DNA from: an uncultured Opitutales bacterium
GTDB lineage: Bacteria; Verrucomicrobiota; Verrucomicrobiia; Opitutales; Intestinicryptomonadaceae
Direction of reading: 5' to 3'
Assembly (NCBI GenBank): GCA_944389885.1
Contig: CALXNZ010000020.1
Coordinates: 1-45,876 of the forward strand
DNA: 45,876 nt
Shown: piece by piece, positions 8,182 to 16,957 of the stretch
How the letters are laid out: every line of letters begins with the position of its first letter
Position numbering within the stretch: position 1 is the stretch's first letter
Position numbers and translations under genes: made by a program
The notes under the pieces: model-generated
The model's database searches: none
Told to the model about the DNA's origin: nothing
What the model saw: only the letters and a program-made list of their open reading frames with translations

Positions 8182-8688
8182 ATGAGAATGCAAAACGAGG
8201 ATTTCCACGCAGAGCGTCCGCGGCCCGGAGATGTGCGTATCACGCGTCGCGTGGAACTTAACTTTTGGCGCACCTGCCTGCTAAACGCGGCGGGACTCTT
8301 GTTGGCGGATATTACAACGTCTTCGGATCAGCTGTGCTTTGGCGATATTTGGTCGTTCTCATTGCTGATTGTCACAATCTGGTTCTTGAACTGGATTATA
8401 AAGCCTGTACTTGTGGTGTTCACACTGCCTTTTATCATATTCACTATGGGAATAGGCATGATGTTCATAAATGCTATTATCATTTATTTGGCGGCTCGGA
8501 TACTGCCTTTTGACGGCATTATGGTCTCAAGTTATTGGGTGGCTCTTTGGGCGTCGTTTTGGGTGTCAGTATTCTCGTGGGGAGTGGCGATGGCTCGCAG
8601 CGAGCGCATAATAAGGAGAGTCCTGCATAAGAATGGAAATGCCCAGGAAAATGCGAAAAATAAAGACGACGACGTAATCGACGTCTGA
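8182..8688 (+). CDS. Small integral membrane protein, phage-holin-IV-like (Phage_holin_4_2 family)
   Basis: A 168-residue protein with about four transmembrane segments (roughly residues 31-45, 56-72, 76-103 and 113-136) between a charged N-terminus and an acidic, Asn/Asp-rich tail ending DDDVIDV. The arrangement, with LNWIIKPVLVVFTLPFIIFTMG, is characteristic of the family annotated as four-TM phage holin superfamily IV. In chromosomal settings these are ordinary membrane proteins of unknown role, not lysis proteins. The ATG at 8182 is supported by AAGGAG (8166-8171) and AAAAGG (8172-8177) upstream. A longer frame from 8092 adds residues with no family match. No phage genes are nearby. Confidence 0.8.
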   Translation: MRMQNEDFHAERPRPGDVRITRRVELNFWRTCLLNAAGLLLADITTSSDQLCFGDIWSFSLLIVTIWFLNWIIKPVLVVFTLPFIIFTMGIGMMFINAIIIYLAARILPFDGIMVSSYWVALWASFWVSVFSWGVAMARSERIIRRVLHKNGNAQENAKNKDDDVIDV

Positions 8689-8743
8689 CCCGGCAATGTA
8701 AATTCCGGACCCCTCCCAATAGAATAAAAATCTGATATTTCTT

Positions 8744-9379
8744 ATGAAAAAGTTAATTTTTGCGGTTTCAGCCCTGATTGCAACTTCACTCTCCGCCCAA
8801 GAAACAGGTTCTGGCACGTCGATATTCTCGGAGATTTTTTCCGACATAATGTTCCCCAATGTAAATGCGGCGTTTGATGCCTATGCGGGGAATTGGGCGG
8901 GGGCCCAGCGCATAATAGTGGGAGAAACTGAAATAGCCAGGGGCACTATCGAACAACGGGCTATCATGACTAACGTATCCGGTTCCAAACGCTTGGTCAT
9001 GACCGGAAAAATAATAAACAGCAACGGGGAATCTTTTCCCACACGCTCGGTCATGTACGTGCGCGGCGATAGGCTCTATATCGACGTCCGTTCCCTGGAC
9101 GGACGCGTAAATACATACGTCGGGAAAATAGACTTAAATACCGTAAAATGGTTCACCCGAGAATTTTTTATGAATTACGACTATCAGGTTGACACATTTT
9201 ACAAGACGCCAAAGGGGATGTTGATGTCGTCGGTTTCCATGCGTTATATAGAGGTGCCGTCGGAGTCTTTCAAGGGGCTGTTAATTGTGGAAAACAAACT
9301 GGAGAAGAGCAATCCGGTGTTTGATAGGAAACAATATAACAGCACAAAAATGGGCGTATTCGGCAATCCGGAGGATTGA
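8744..9379 (+). CDS. Secreted protein of unknown function
   Basis: I do not recognise this 211-residue protein. It begins with a clear Sec signal peptide (MKKLIFAVSALIATSLSAQ, cleavage likely after LSA-Q). The mature part alternates short polar and hydrophobic stretches, suggesting mostly beta structure, possibly a small barrel: AYAGNWAGAQRI, SKRLVMTGKI, SVMYVRGDRLYIDVRS, VNTYVGKID. It has no Cys in the mature chain. It stops six bases before hrpB and starts 55 bases after the four-TM protein gene, so all three may be one transcript. The AYAGNWAG opening recalls lipocalin-like domains, but that is only an impression. Confidence 0.75.
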   Translation: MKKLIFAVSALIATSLSAQETGSGTSIFSEIFSDIMFPNVNAAFDAYAGNWAGAQRIIVGETEIARGTIEQRAIMTNVSGSKRLVMTGKIINSNGESFPTRSVMYVRGDRLYIDVRSLDGRVNTYVGKIDLNTVKWFTREFFMNYDYQVDTFYKTPKGMLMSSVSMRYIEVPSESFKGLLIVENKLEKSNPVFDRKQYNSTKMGVFGNPED

Positions 9380-9385
9380 CGCTCA

Positions 9386-11932
9386 ATGGGCAATCTCCCA
9401 ATAGAAGCCTTGCGGGGCGATATATGCGGGGCCCTGTCCGGAGGGTGTACAAAGTTTGTCGTGTCCGCGCCAACGGCTTCCGGCAAATCAACGCGGTTGC
9501 CGCATATTTTTTGGAAGTCGGGGCGCATAGACGGAATGATTTTAGTCATGCAGCCCCGGCGTGTAGCGGCTCGAATGCTTGCTAAAGGCGTAAGAGAAAT
9601 TTTCGGTCTCGGAGACGAGGTCGGTTGGCATGTGAGATTTGATAAAAACTACGGGCCCTCCGCAAAAATAGTATTTGTCACCGAGGGAATTCTCGCCCGC
9701 ATGATATTGTCGGATCCGTCATTGAAAGGGGTAGGGGCTATCGTGTTCGACGAATTTCACGAGCGCAATATATACGCGGATTTGGCCTTGGCGTTGGCTT
9801 TGCGCGCAAAGAATATAAAGCGTCCCGATATTGTAATAGCCGTGTGTTCGGCGTCTATGGATGCGGACGGCATAGCAAACTATCTTGGCGATGGAACCAG
9901 AAAATTTGAGTGTTCCGGCAGGCTCTACCCTGTCGATATTCGCTATGCCCCTCCGCCATCGAGGGATACCCCTATATGGGTTGCGGCCACTTCCGCATTT
10001 GAGCGTATTGCCCGCACGGAAAAAATAGGCAATTTTCTTATTTTTATGCCCGGAGCGTACGAGATATCCAAGACTATCGCCTGCATATTGGAATCTCCGG
10101 TGGCGAAAGGTTTTGACATACTCGCCCTTCACGGCGATTTGCCTCCGCGCCAACAAGACGCCATACTTGCCCCGTCGGAGAGGCGAAAGATTATAGTTTC
10201 GACAAATGTCGCGGAAACGTCGCTCACCATTGACGGGGTAAAGTTTGTGATAGATTCAGGGCAAGTTCGCGTGGCGCGTTTCGACTCTGCTCGCGGCATA
10301 AATACGTTGTTGGTGGAGAGGGTAAGCTTGGCTTCGGCTACGCAGCGCGCTGGCAGGGCCGGAAGAACGGAGCCGGGCGTGGCCGTGCGCCTTTGGAGGC
10401 GCGAGGACGAGCAGAATTTTTCCGGGTACATATCGCCCGAGATAAAACGTTTGGATTTATCGCAAATAATCCTTTGGCTTAAAGTATTCGGGCTTGAGGT
10501 TCCGGACATAGAGTGGTTCGAATCGCCGGATCCGCTCAATGTGGAAAGGGCAATGCTGTCGCTCAGAGAACTTGGGGCAATCCGTTCTGATGGGAGCGTC
10601 ACCGAGGCGGGCAAGCTCATGGCGGATTTTCCTGCGCCTCCGCGATACGCAAGGCTTCTTGTTGAGGGAGCTTTTGAGAATTGTATTTATGAAGCCGCAA
10701 TGATAGCCGCATTGGACGAGGTGGGACGGGTGAAACTTCCGCTCGAAAACGCATTTCGCGAAGTCGAGCGCGATAGGATTGCGGCCTCTGCCGCTTCGGA
10801 GCCGGAGGAAATTATAAAGCTTTGTTTGGCGGCGCGCGAGAATTCGTTTGACGAATCTTTTTGTCGCAGAATGGGGATACACGCGTCGAATGCGCGGAAA
10901 GTATGCGCGTCGGCGGACGCGCTTGCCAGAATCGCGCGTTCGGCTCTTCGGAACATATCCCCTAAACATCAAAAATCTCCTATCGGAGAACGCATAGCCC
11001 GCTGTGTCTTGAGCGCATTTTCAGACAATGTAGGGATTCGTCTAAACAAGGGGACTCTCGCATGCCGTTTTACTCGCGGGAGAAGGGGAGAAATAAGAAA
11101 AGATTCTCGAAACTGGGCGGACAATGTGTTCGCGGCCATGGCCATGCGCGAACAGAACATATCGGGAGGTACGGCTATAATGGCGTCGTCGATTGTTCCC
11201 GTCTCTATGGATTTGTTGGGAGATATGTTCGCGGAGGATTTCTCCGAGTCTTCGGAAACCGTTTACAGCCCTGAACATAAGCGCGTTGTCAAAAGGAAAT
11301 ATATAAAGTTTAGGGATCTGGATTTACTTGACGAAATTTCGTACGATGTCCCGCATGCGGAGGCCTCAAAAATCCTGAGGGACGAAATTGTATCAGGGCG
11401 CATAGTTCTCAAAAATTTTGACGGCACCGCTAAAGATTTCATAGAGCGCGTAAATTTTGTTTCAAAGGCCTGTCCGGAATCCGGGATAAGCGCAATAGAC
11501 TCTGCCGCGCTTTCCGAGATTTACGAACAAATGTGCTATGGCATGACATCGTATTCGGAGGTGAAAAATGCCGACGTATTAAAGGCCCTGCGCGAATGGC
11601 TCTCGCCTGAACAGCTTTCTTATTTGGATTTTATGGCTCCGCGCTTTGCCGAAATGCCTCGAAGGAGAAAACCTGCGGGGATAAAATACGACGCCGCCCT
11701 GTTAAGGGCGAGCGTAGCGTCTTACTTTAAGGACTTTTACGACTTTGATCCGTCTAAGGTGCGCATTTGCCAGGGGCGCATTCCCCTGACGTGTCAATTA
11801 TTGTCGCCGCGGGGAATAGCCGTTCAGACGACGTCAGACTTGGCTAATTTTTGGGACAACGGCTGGCCGCAGGTTAAAAAGGAGCTTAAGGCGAGGTATC
11901 CCAAGCATTTTAAGCCGGGGGATATGCGTTAA
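9386..11932 (+). CDS. hrpB: ATP-dependent RNA helicase HrpB (DEAH/DEAH-like)
   Basis: An 848-residue superfamily 2 helicase, close to the ~800-850 of HrpB. Motifs in order: Walker A APTASGKST (28-36), QPRR, motif II as DEFH (122-125), SASMDADG (motif III), the ALHGDLPPRQQ segment, STNVAETSLTIDG (motif V) and QRAGRAGRTEPG (motif VI), followed by the winged-helix/helical-bundle region and the HrpB C-terminal domain ending around GRIPLTCQLLSPRGIAVQTT. In HrpB the box is typically DEFHER, as here. Its RNA substrate is not well defined in bacteria. It follows the secreted protein gene by six bases and converges on the xerC-like gene. Confidence 0.96.
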   Translation: MGNLPIEALRGDICGALSGGCTKFVVSAPTASGKSTRLPHIFWKSGRIDGMILVMQPRRVAARMLAKGVREIFGLGDEVGWHVRFDKNYGPSAKIVFVTEGILARMILSDPSLKGVGAIVFDEFHERNIYADLALALALRAKNIKRPDIVIAVCSASMDADGIANYLGDGTRKFECSGRLYPVDIRYAPPPSRDTPIWVAATSAFERIARTEKIGNFLIFMPGAYEISKTIACILESPVAKGFDILALHGDLPPRQQDAILAPSERRKIIVSTNVAETSLTIDGVKFVIDSGQVRVARFDSARGINTLLVERVSLASATQRAGRAGRTEPGVAVRLWRREDEQNFSGYISPEIKRLDLSQIILWLKVFGLEVPDIEWFESPDPLNVERAMLSLRELGAIRSDGSVTEAGKLMADFPAPPRYARLLVEGAFENCIYEAAMIAALDEVGRVKLPLENAFREVERDRIAASAASEPEEIIKLCLAARENSFDESFCRRMGIHASNARKVCASADALARIARSALRNISPKHQKSPIGERIARCVLSAFSDNVGIRLNKGTLACRFTRGRRGEIRKDSRNWADNVFAAMAMREQNISGGTAIMASSIVPVSMDLLGDMFAEDFSESSETVYSPEHKRVVKRKYIKFRDLDLLDEISYDVPHAEASKILRDEIVSGRIVLKNFDGTAKDFIERVNFVSKACPESGISAIDSAALSEIYEQMCYGMTSYSEVKNADVLKALREWLSPEQLSYLDFMAPRFAEMPRRRKPAGIKYDAALLRASVASYFKDFYDFDPSKVRICQGRIPLTCQLLSPRGIAVQTTSDLANFWDNGWPQVKKELKARYPKHFKPGDMR

Positions 11933-11996
11933 TTTTTTGTCTTATTGCAAATTCTAACGCGAATTCGTGATTCCCGCATTGTCGAAGGCAGCCGCG

Positions 11997-12929
11997 TCAA
12001 GCGCGCGGGTGGTGCCTGTTGTATTCCGCTTGTAGTTGCTTAGTTCCGAGATGGGTGTAGATTTGGGTTGTGGAGAGGTTCGCGTGCCCGAGCATTTCTT
12101 GTAGCGCCCTCAGGTTTACATTTTCATTCACCAAATGCGTTGCAAAGGAATGCCGCAATTTGTGCGGAGTTATATTCATGGGCAGATTGGATTGCGACAA
12201 GTATTTCTTTAAAATTCTTTGTATGTATCTGGGATACATTTTCGCTCCGGAGTATGTGGACAGCACGGCGCCGTTGGCGCTGGGGCGCCCGCTTACGGCC
12301 TGCCTCCATTCTGACAGGGCTTCGGCGGCCTTGTTTCCATATGGGCAGAAGCGCACTTTGTTGCCCTTCCCAAGTACCCTTATTATGCGCCGTTCATCGT
12401 CTATGTCCGACCATTTTATCGAGCATATTTCGGACACCCTCATTCCCGTGGCGTATAACATTTCCAATATTAAGGTGTCGCATGCCCGTTCAAAATCGGC
12501 GCGCGGGCCGCTCTTATGCGATTTTTGGGCGGAATCTTTAGGGGCTTCCATAAGCTCGGGAATCTGCGCCTGATTGAGAAATACAGGCAGAGAGCGCTTT
12601 GTCTTAGGCAGCCGTATAAGGGAAAATGGATCTGTCTCAGCGTCTTTGGTTTGAATCAAGAATTTGTAAAATGACCTCAAAGCCGATATCTTATTGTGCA
12701 GGGTGTTTCGAGAGTATTTGCGGGCGAGCTCGGCTACATAGTCTTTGGCGATTCGCTTCTCGATTTTTGATATATCTCCCCTGAAGAAATCGTTTTGATT
12801 GAGCCATTCCCACCATTCTTCCACAGAATTTTTATAATTGCGCACAGTGTAGTCCGAGTATCGCCGCTGTTCTGCAATGCGGAAAATAAAAGCGTCGAGG
12901 TGCGGAACTTGACTTTCTTTTTGGGTCAT
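11997..12929 (-). CDS. Tyrosine recombinase XerC/XerD-like
   Basis: A 310-residue tyrosine recombinase. The N-terminal SAM-like core-binding domain covers ~residues 9-95, and the catalytic domain ~120-305. The catalytic set is complete: R164 (GMRVSE), K188 (LGKGNK), H256 and R259 (HKLRH), H282 (LGHANLS) and nucleophile Y291 (IYTHL). XerC/D resolve chromosome dimers at dif. It lies in a conserved-looking housekeeping operon, as the last gene after the prepilin peptidase, which favours a chromosomal Xer over a mobile-element integrase. Whether it is XerC or XerD cannot be settled here. I saw no dif-like site nearby. Confidence 0.92.
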   Translation of the reverse strand: MTQKESQVPHLDAFIFRIAEQRRYSDYTVRNYKNSVEEWWEWLNQNDFFRGDISKIEKRIAKDYVAELARKYSRNTLHNKISALRSFYKFLIQTKDAETDPFSLIRLPKTKRSLPVFLNQAQIPELMEAPKDSAQKSHKSGPRADFERACDTLILEMLYATGMRVSEICSIKWSDIDDERRIIRVLGKGNKVRFCPYGNKAAEALSEWRQAVSGRPSANGAVLSTYSGAKMYPRYIQRILKKYLSQSNLPMNITPHKLRHSFATHLVNENVNLRALQEMLGHANLSTTQIYTHLGTKQLQAEYNRHHPRA

Positions 12930-12938
12930 ACTCCGGTG

Positions 12939-13844
12939 TCAGAAAAATATAGCTGTGAAATTCTGGAAATACGAGTCCGTTATTTCCCTGAAAAATAGAA
13001 AATATAAAATCCCTCCCAATGCGAGCCATGGCCCAAATGGTATAGCTCCTTCGATTTCTTCGGGATTTTCCGATTCCGCAAGCTTGGACTTTTTTGCTTT
13101 GTCTGTCTTGAGCAGGCGCGTTATCGCGAAGATTGGAATCATTATGAGAGAACCTATTAGGGAACCCCCGAATATCGCGAATAAAGCCCCTTGCCAGCCG
13201 CAAAAAGCCCCTATGCAACCTATGAGTATCACATCGCCCTCTCCCATGGCCTCGCGCCTGAATACGGTCTGGCCAAGAAGCCTAATCCAATACAGCATGC
13301 CAGAGCCGACGAGTATTCCCGCGCAGGAGCATATCAATGACGCCACTGCCGATACGGCAAATGGATACTCCTCCAAATGAATATCGTGCAACTCCGGAAG
13401 CATTGCCGACAGTATCGCTCCCGTTGCGGTTCCGCCTATGGTGGCAAAATCGGGAAGCATCATTGTGTCTATATCAACAAATGCGCAAAAAATCATTATG
13501 GAGATAAAGACCATGCCGGCCGCCGCCGTTTGCGGCGCATTTGAGGCCCATGCAAATGCGAATAGCGCGGCCGTCAGGAGTTCGACTGCAAAATATCGCG
13601 GGGAGATGCGGCGGCCGCAACAGCGCGCCTTTCCCCTCAATAACAGCCACGACAGAATCGGTATATTGTCGTAGAATTTTATTGGCTTCCCGCAGGCGCA
13701 ATGCGAGGGCGGAGAAATTATAGATTCTCCTTTCGGAAGCCTTAAAATGCAAACATTGAGGAAACTTCCAACGCACGCTCCCAACAGGAAGAACACTGCG
13801 GTGAATATCCACGGATAATTCTCGTTTATAAGAGCGATGTCCAT
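12939..13844 (-). CDS. pilD: Prepilin peptidase / N-methyltransferase (PilD-like)
   Basis: A 301-residue inner membrane aspartyl protease of the GxGD type that cuts type IV pilin and pseudopilin leaders. The active-site Asp residues are in VDIDTMMLPD (D124/D126) and GEGD (D204). About eight hydrophobic segments follow. The N-terminal methyltransferase half keeps GSFLNV and YDNIPILSWLLLRGKARCCGRR, but the usual CxxC...CxxC zinc motif is altered to CAC (49-51) and RCC (75-76). The ATG at 13844 is chosen because residues before it in the longer frame are not family-like; it overlaps the end of aroE by 19 bases. No pilin genes are in the window. Confidence 0.93.
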   Translation of the reverse strand: MDIALINENYPWIFTAVFFLLGACVGSFLNVCILRLPKGESIISPPSHCACGKPIKFYDNIPILSWLLLRGKARCCGRRISPRYFAVELLTAALFAFAWASNAPQTAAAGMVFISIMIFCAFVDIDTMMLPDFATIGGTATGAILSAMLPELHDIHLEEYPFAVSAVASLICSCAGILVGSGMLYWIRLLGQTVFRREAMGEGDVILIGCIGAFCGWQGALFAIFGGSLIGSLIMIPIFAITRLLKTDKAKKSKLAESENPEEIEGAIPFGPWLALGGILYFLFFREITDSYFQNFTAIFF

Positions 13845-14794
13845 TTCTCGAGGGCGGCGTACATTATATCGCCGAATTTTTCTGTTAGTTCGTCTGATTC
13901 CGCCCAGATGGCGAGCGAGCGCGCCCCCTGCCATGCGAGCATCGGGAGTCCGCTTTCGGCGCTAAGTCCGCATTTTCTTGCAAGCAATACAGAGTTCGTC
14001 TGGGAGTGGCGCCTATATGGAGTGTCGAAAAACACGGCGTTCTTATTTGTTTCCGAAAAGTCCAATACGGGTGGATCTGTGGGGGATAGCCCTATTTTCG
14101 TGGCGTTTATTATAATGGTGCCGCTTTCGGCTATCCTTTCCAAACCAAAGAATCCGCCGGGCGAATTGAATGCGGAAATGTTTTTGAAATTTGGCTCCAA
14201 TAACTTTACAAGTTCGTCTAATCTTTCCTTGCTTCTATTGGCTATTGAGAGTTTTCGGCACTTTGCGTTTTCAGCGGCCACAGCTATCGCCCTTGCGGCG
14301 CCGCCAGCTCCCAATAGAAAAATGTGGCTGCCTTCAAAGCTTTTATTGAAGGATTTTTCTACCGCTTTTTGAATCCCAAATATATCAGTATTATATCCCG
14401 CCCAGCCGGAGGCGGTTTTCTTTAGGGTGTTGCAGGCTCCGGCGCTTTCGGCAAGCGGTTCGCACGATTCCGTTAGGTGCATTGCCAGAACTTTGTGGGG
14501 TATTGTAAGGTTTATGCCCAGCACGTTTAGATTAAAGAAAGCTTTCAGAGCTTCGGAAAGGCGTTCCGGAGGAATGTCGAATGCGAAATACCTCGAGCTC
14601 TTAAATCTTTCGGAATTCGCGCCCAAGAATTCCAGGGCGGCGTTTTGCATTACGGGGCTTAGCGAATGTTCTATGGGATGTCCGAATACCGCAAACTGCG
14701 GGCTTTGGGCTCCCTTTAAAAAGGAAAAAATTCCGCATTTGTCGGATTCCAAATCCGCGAGCGTATATACGGAATCTGTGGTCGGGGTGTCCAT
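13826..14794 (-). CDS. aroE: Shikimate dehydrogenase AroE
   Basis: A 322-residue enzyme that reduces 3-dehydroshikimate with NADPH. Motifs: the shikimate-binding SLSPVMQNAA, the catalytic Lys in NLTIPHK, GACNTL, GYNTDIFG, the NADP site GAGGAARAI, ANRSKERLDEL, INATKIGLSP and FDTPYRR. It is longer than typical AroE (~270-290) because about 30 residues, including a TPTTDSVYTLADLES stretch, precede the conserved FAVFGHPIEHSLSP. The ATG at 14794 lies 10 bases after the yggS stop. A TTG farther upstream (14836) would extend into yggS and is unlikely. aroC of the same pathway is in the other large minus-strand operon. Confidence 0.93.
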   Translation of the reverse strand: MDTPTTDSVYTLADLESDKCGIFSFLKGAQSPQFAVFGHPIEHSLSPVMQNAALEFLGANSERFKSSRYFAFDIPPERLSEALKAFFNLNVLGINLTIPHKVLAMHLTESCEPLAESAGACNTLKKTASGWAGYNTDIFGIQKAVEKSFNKSFEGSHIFLLGAGGAARAIAVAAENAKCRKLSIANRSKERLDELVKLLEPNFKNISAFNSPGGFFGLERIAESGTIIINATKIGLSPTDPPVLDFSETNKNAVFFDTPYRRHSQTNSVLLARKCGLSAESGLPMLAWQGARSLAIWAESDELTEKFGDIMYAALEKWTSLL

Positions 14795-14804
14795 ATGGCG
14801 GTTG

Positions 14805-15497
14805 TCAGATGCGCTCTCCGTATAGGAAAGTTCCAACCCTTATCATGGTGGATCCTTCAGCTATGGCGCGTTCAAGATCATGGCTCATTCCCATTGACAG
14901 TTCCGGCAGGGGAATTCTGAAAGAATCTCTAAGTTTGTCTCTGAGCGTGCGCAGATTGGCGAAGCAGCGCGAGGCCGTATCGAGGTCGGAATCGAGCGGG
15001 GCAACCGTCATCAGGCCCTGCACTTCAAGGTTCGGAAGAGCGAGAACGCTTTCAAGGAGCGCTGCCGCCCCGTCCATGCTGGCCCCGAATTTTGCGGGAT
15101 CGGCTCCGGCGTTTATTTCGAGCAATACGGGGAGCATTCTGCCTTCGGATTTTGCGGCGTCGTCGAGCTTTTGCGCCAATCTCGCTGAGTCCAGGCTTTG
15201 TATTCTCGAAAAATATTTTGCGGCTATTTTAGCCTTGTTTGTCTGGAGGTGGCCAATCAGTTCCCATTCGATTTCAAGGCTCGACGACTTTATCTTTTCT
15301 ACGGCCTCTTGTACGCGATTTTCTCCCACGCCCTTAAATCCAAGCTTTGCGGCATATGCGACCGCATCTATGGGGTGGTTTTTGGTCACGGGAAGAATCT
15401 TGACCTCTCCCGGCTTGCGCGCGGCGGCGGATTCTGCCGCCGCAACGCGTTCCCGCAGTTTCAGACAATTTTCACGGAAACTTTCAAAGTCCGTCAT
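14805..15497 (-). CDS. yggS: YggS/PLPBP-type pyridoxal phosphate homeostasis protein
   Basis: A 230-residue alanine-racemase-fold single-domain protein that binds PLP and buffers vitamin B6. Evidence: the PLP-lysine strand ILPVTKNHP, GENRVQEA, WELIGHLQTNKAK, INAGADPAKFGAS, GLMTVAPL, LSMGMSHDLERAIAEGSTMIRVGTFLYGER. Length fits the family. The ATG at 15497 starts just after the aminotransferase stop; a longer frame up to 15572 runs inside that gene. Its neighbour encodes a PLP enzyme and yggS is often near cell-division or amino-acid genes; here it lies between an aminotransferase and aroE. Confidence 0.95.
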   Translation of the reverse strand: MTDFESFRENCLKLRERVAAAESAAARKPGEVKILPVTKNHPIDAVAYAAKLGFKGVGENRVQEAVEKIKSSSLEIEWELIGHLQTNKAKIAAKYFSRIQSLDSARLAQKLDDAAKSEGRMLPVLLEINAGADPAKFGASMDGAAALLESVLALPNLEVQGLMTVAPLDSDLDTASRCFANLRTLRDKLRDSFRIPLPELSMGMSHDLERAIAEGSTMIRVGTFLYGERI

Positions 15498-15498
15498 A

Positions 15499-16899
15499 TC
15501 ACTTATTTTTCTTGTTTGCCATCGCCGCTGACAAGAGCCTTGTGCCGAACTTCCAGAGGGGCCCCGTGACATTTGCGGCGTTTGTCAGGACATCGTCCAA
15601 AGCGTTTACAAAGCGGTCCACTTCTTTTTCTCCTATTACGAAAGGCGGAAGTATTTTTATGGCGTCGAGACCGTGGCTCGCCACTTGAGTTAGGATTCTG
15701 TGTTTATCCAGCAGGCTTGTCACTATCATTTGTGTGAAGAGGGCGTCGTTTGCCACTTTTAATCCCTTCCATGCCAATTTCTGTCCGAATCCGTTGGGCT
15801 CTTTAAATTCAATGGCAATCATTAGGCCTTTCCCGCGGACTTCTTTGATGTAGGAATGTTTTTCTTTTAAGGCGTTTAATTTTTGCAGGAGAAGGTCTCC
15901 CATTTTAGCGCAGTTTTCGACGAGCCCTTCGTTTTCGAGCACATGTATTGCGGCGAGCCCGCACACCATTGCCAGATTGTTGCGCCCGAAAGTTGTCGAG
16001 TGCACCACGCATCTGTCGAGGCTTGAAAAAGAGCTTTGATGTATTTCTCTCGTGGTGACAAAAGCCGCGCAGGGAACGTATCCGCCGCTGAGGGCTTTGG
16101 CGAGCGTCACGATGTCGGGATCCAAGTTCCAGTGCCTGAAAGCGAACATCTTTCCTGTGCGGCCGAGGCCTGTTTGAACTTCGTCGGCTACAAACAAAGT
16201 GCCGTATTTTCTGCAGAGTTCTTGGGCTTTGGGAAAATAGTCGTCGGACGGTATGTTTACTCCTTTGCCTTGCACGGGTTCAAAGATAAAGGCTGCTACG
16301 TCCATTTTTTTCAATTCGGCTTCGAGCGCTTCGAGATCGTTGTAAGGGACTTTCATCGCTCCGGGAAGGAATGGGCCGTATCCGTCTTGGAAGTGCGGGG
16401 AAACAGTAAGCGAGAGCGATCCATAGCTCAGCCCGTGGTATCCGCTGCTGAGAGAGAGAATGCGGGGTCTTTTTGTGTGGGCCCTTGCAAATTTAATTGC
16501 ACCCTCGTTTGCTTCCGTTCCGGAATTGCAGAAGAACACGGCATTCAATCTGCCTCCGAGGAGATTTGCGACCCTTTCGGCGAGTAGCCCGCTGAGCAGG
16601 GCGCAGTCTAATTGCACCATATTGGGCAAGTCCATGTCTATGGCGTCCTTTATTGCCTTTGCTATTGTGGGATTGTTGCGTCCCATGCCGAATACTCCGT
16701 ATCCGGACAGAAAGTCGAGATAGTCGTTTCCGTCGGCGTCGTAGAGGTATGCTCCCTTGGCGGACTTGTAGCATTTGTCGAATCCTATTGTGCGCAAAAC
16801 CGTCACGAGGGTTTTGTTCATATAGCGTTCGTGCAGAGAATAGTTTTCCCCGAATCGGGATTGTATTAGGCTTTTTATGTCGAATTCTTTCATTGCCAT
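15499..16899 (-). CDS. Class III PLP-dependent aminotransferase (possible HpnO-like)
   Basis: A 466-residue fold-type I aminotransferase. Visible sites: AYLYDADGNDYLDFLSGYGV near residue 50, SGTEANEGAIKFAR (126-139) for PLP phosphate, SSGYHGLSYGSLSLT, FEPVQGKG, the DEVQTGLGRTG stretch with Asp239, and the Schiff-base Lys268 in LAKALSGGY. It is longer than acetylornithine aminotransferase (~400) and has an extra N-terminal helix, HERYMNKTLVTVLRTIGFDK, plus CVVHSTTFGRNNLAM and HRILTQVASHGLDAIKILPP, which I associate with a class III subgroup including the hopanoid aminotransferase HpnO. The substrate cannot be read from sequence. AAAGGG lies about eight bases before the ATG. It is the first gene of a five-gene operon. 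Confidence 0.85.
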   Translation of the reverse strand: MAMKEFDIKSLIQSRFGENYSLHERYMNKTLVTVLRTIGFDKCYKSAKGAYLYDADGNDYLDFLSGYGVFGMGRNNPTIAKAIKDAIDMDLPNMVQLDCALLSGLLAERVANLLGGRLNAVFFCNSGTEANEGAIKFARAHTKRPRILSLSSGYHGLSYGSLSLTVSPHFQDGYGPFLPGAMKVPYNDLEALEAELKKMDVAAFIFEPVQGKGVNIPSDDYFPKAQELCRKYGTLFVADEVQTGLGRTGKMFAFRHWNLDPDIVTLAKALSGGYVPCAAFVTTREIHQSSFSSLDRCVVHSTTFGRNNLAMVCGLAAIHVLENEGLVENCAKMGDLLLQKLNALKEKHSYIKEVRGKGLMIAIEFKEPNGFGQKLAWKGLKVANDALFTQMIVTSLLDKHRILTQVASHGLDAIKILPPFVIGEKEVDRFVNALDDVLTNAANVTGPLWKFGTRLLSAAMANKKNK

Positions 16900-16957
16900 A
16901 AATAAAAACCCTTTCAGAATAGGCGTCGTTTACAATACTTCAAACCTTATTTTTGCG

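Noticed and set aside
8182-8688. Phage holin as a sign of a prophage
   Set aside because: The family name comes from phage proteins, but homologues are ordinary chromosomal membrane proteins and no other phage genes occur here.
11997-12929. Integrase of a mobile element or integron
   Set aside because: It lies in a tight housekeeping operon, there is no attachment site or cargo, and its size fits Xer recombinases.
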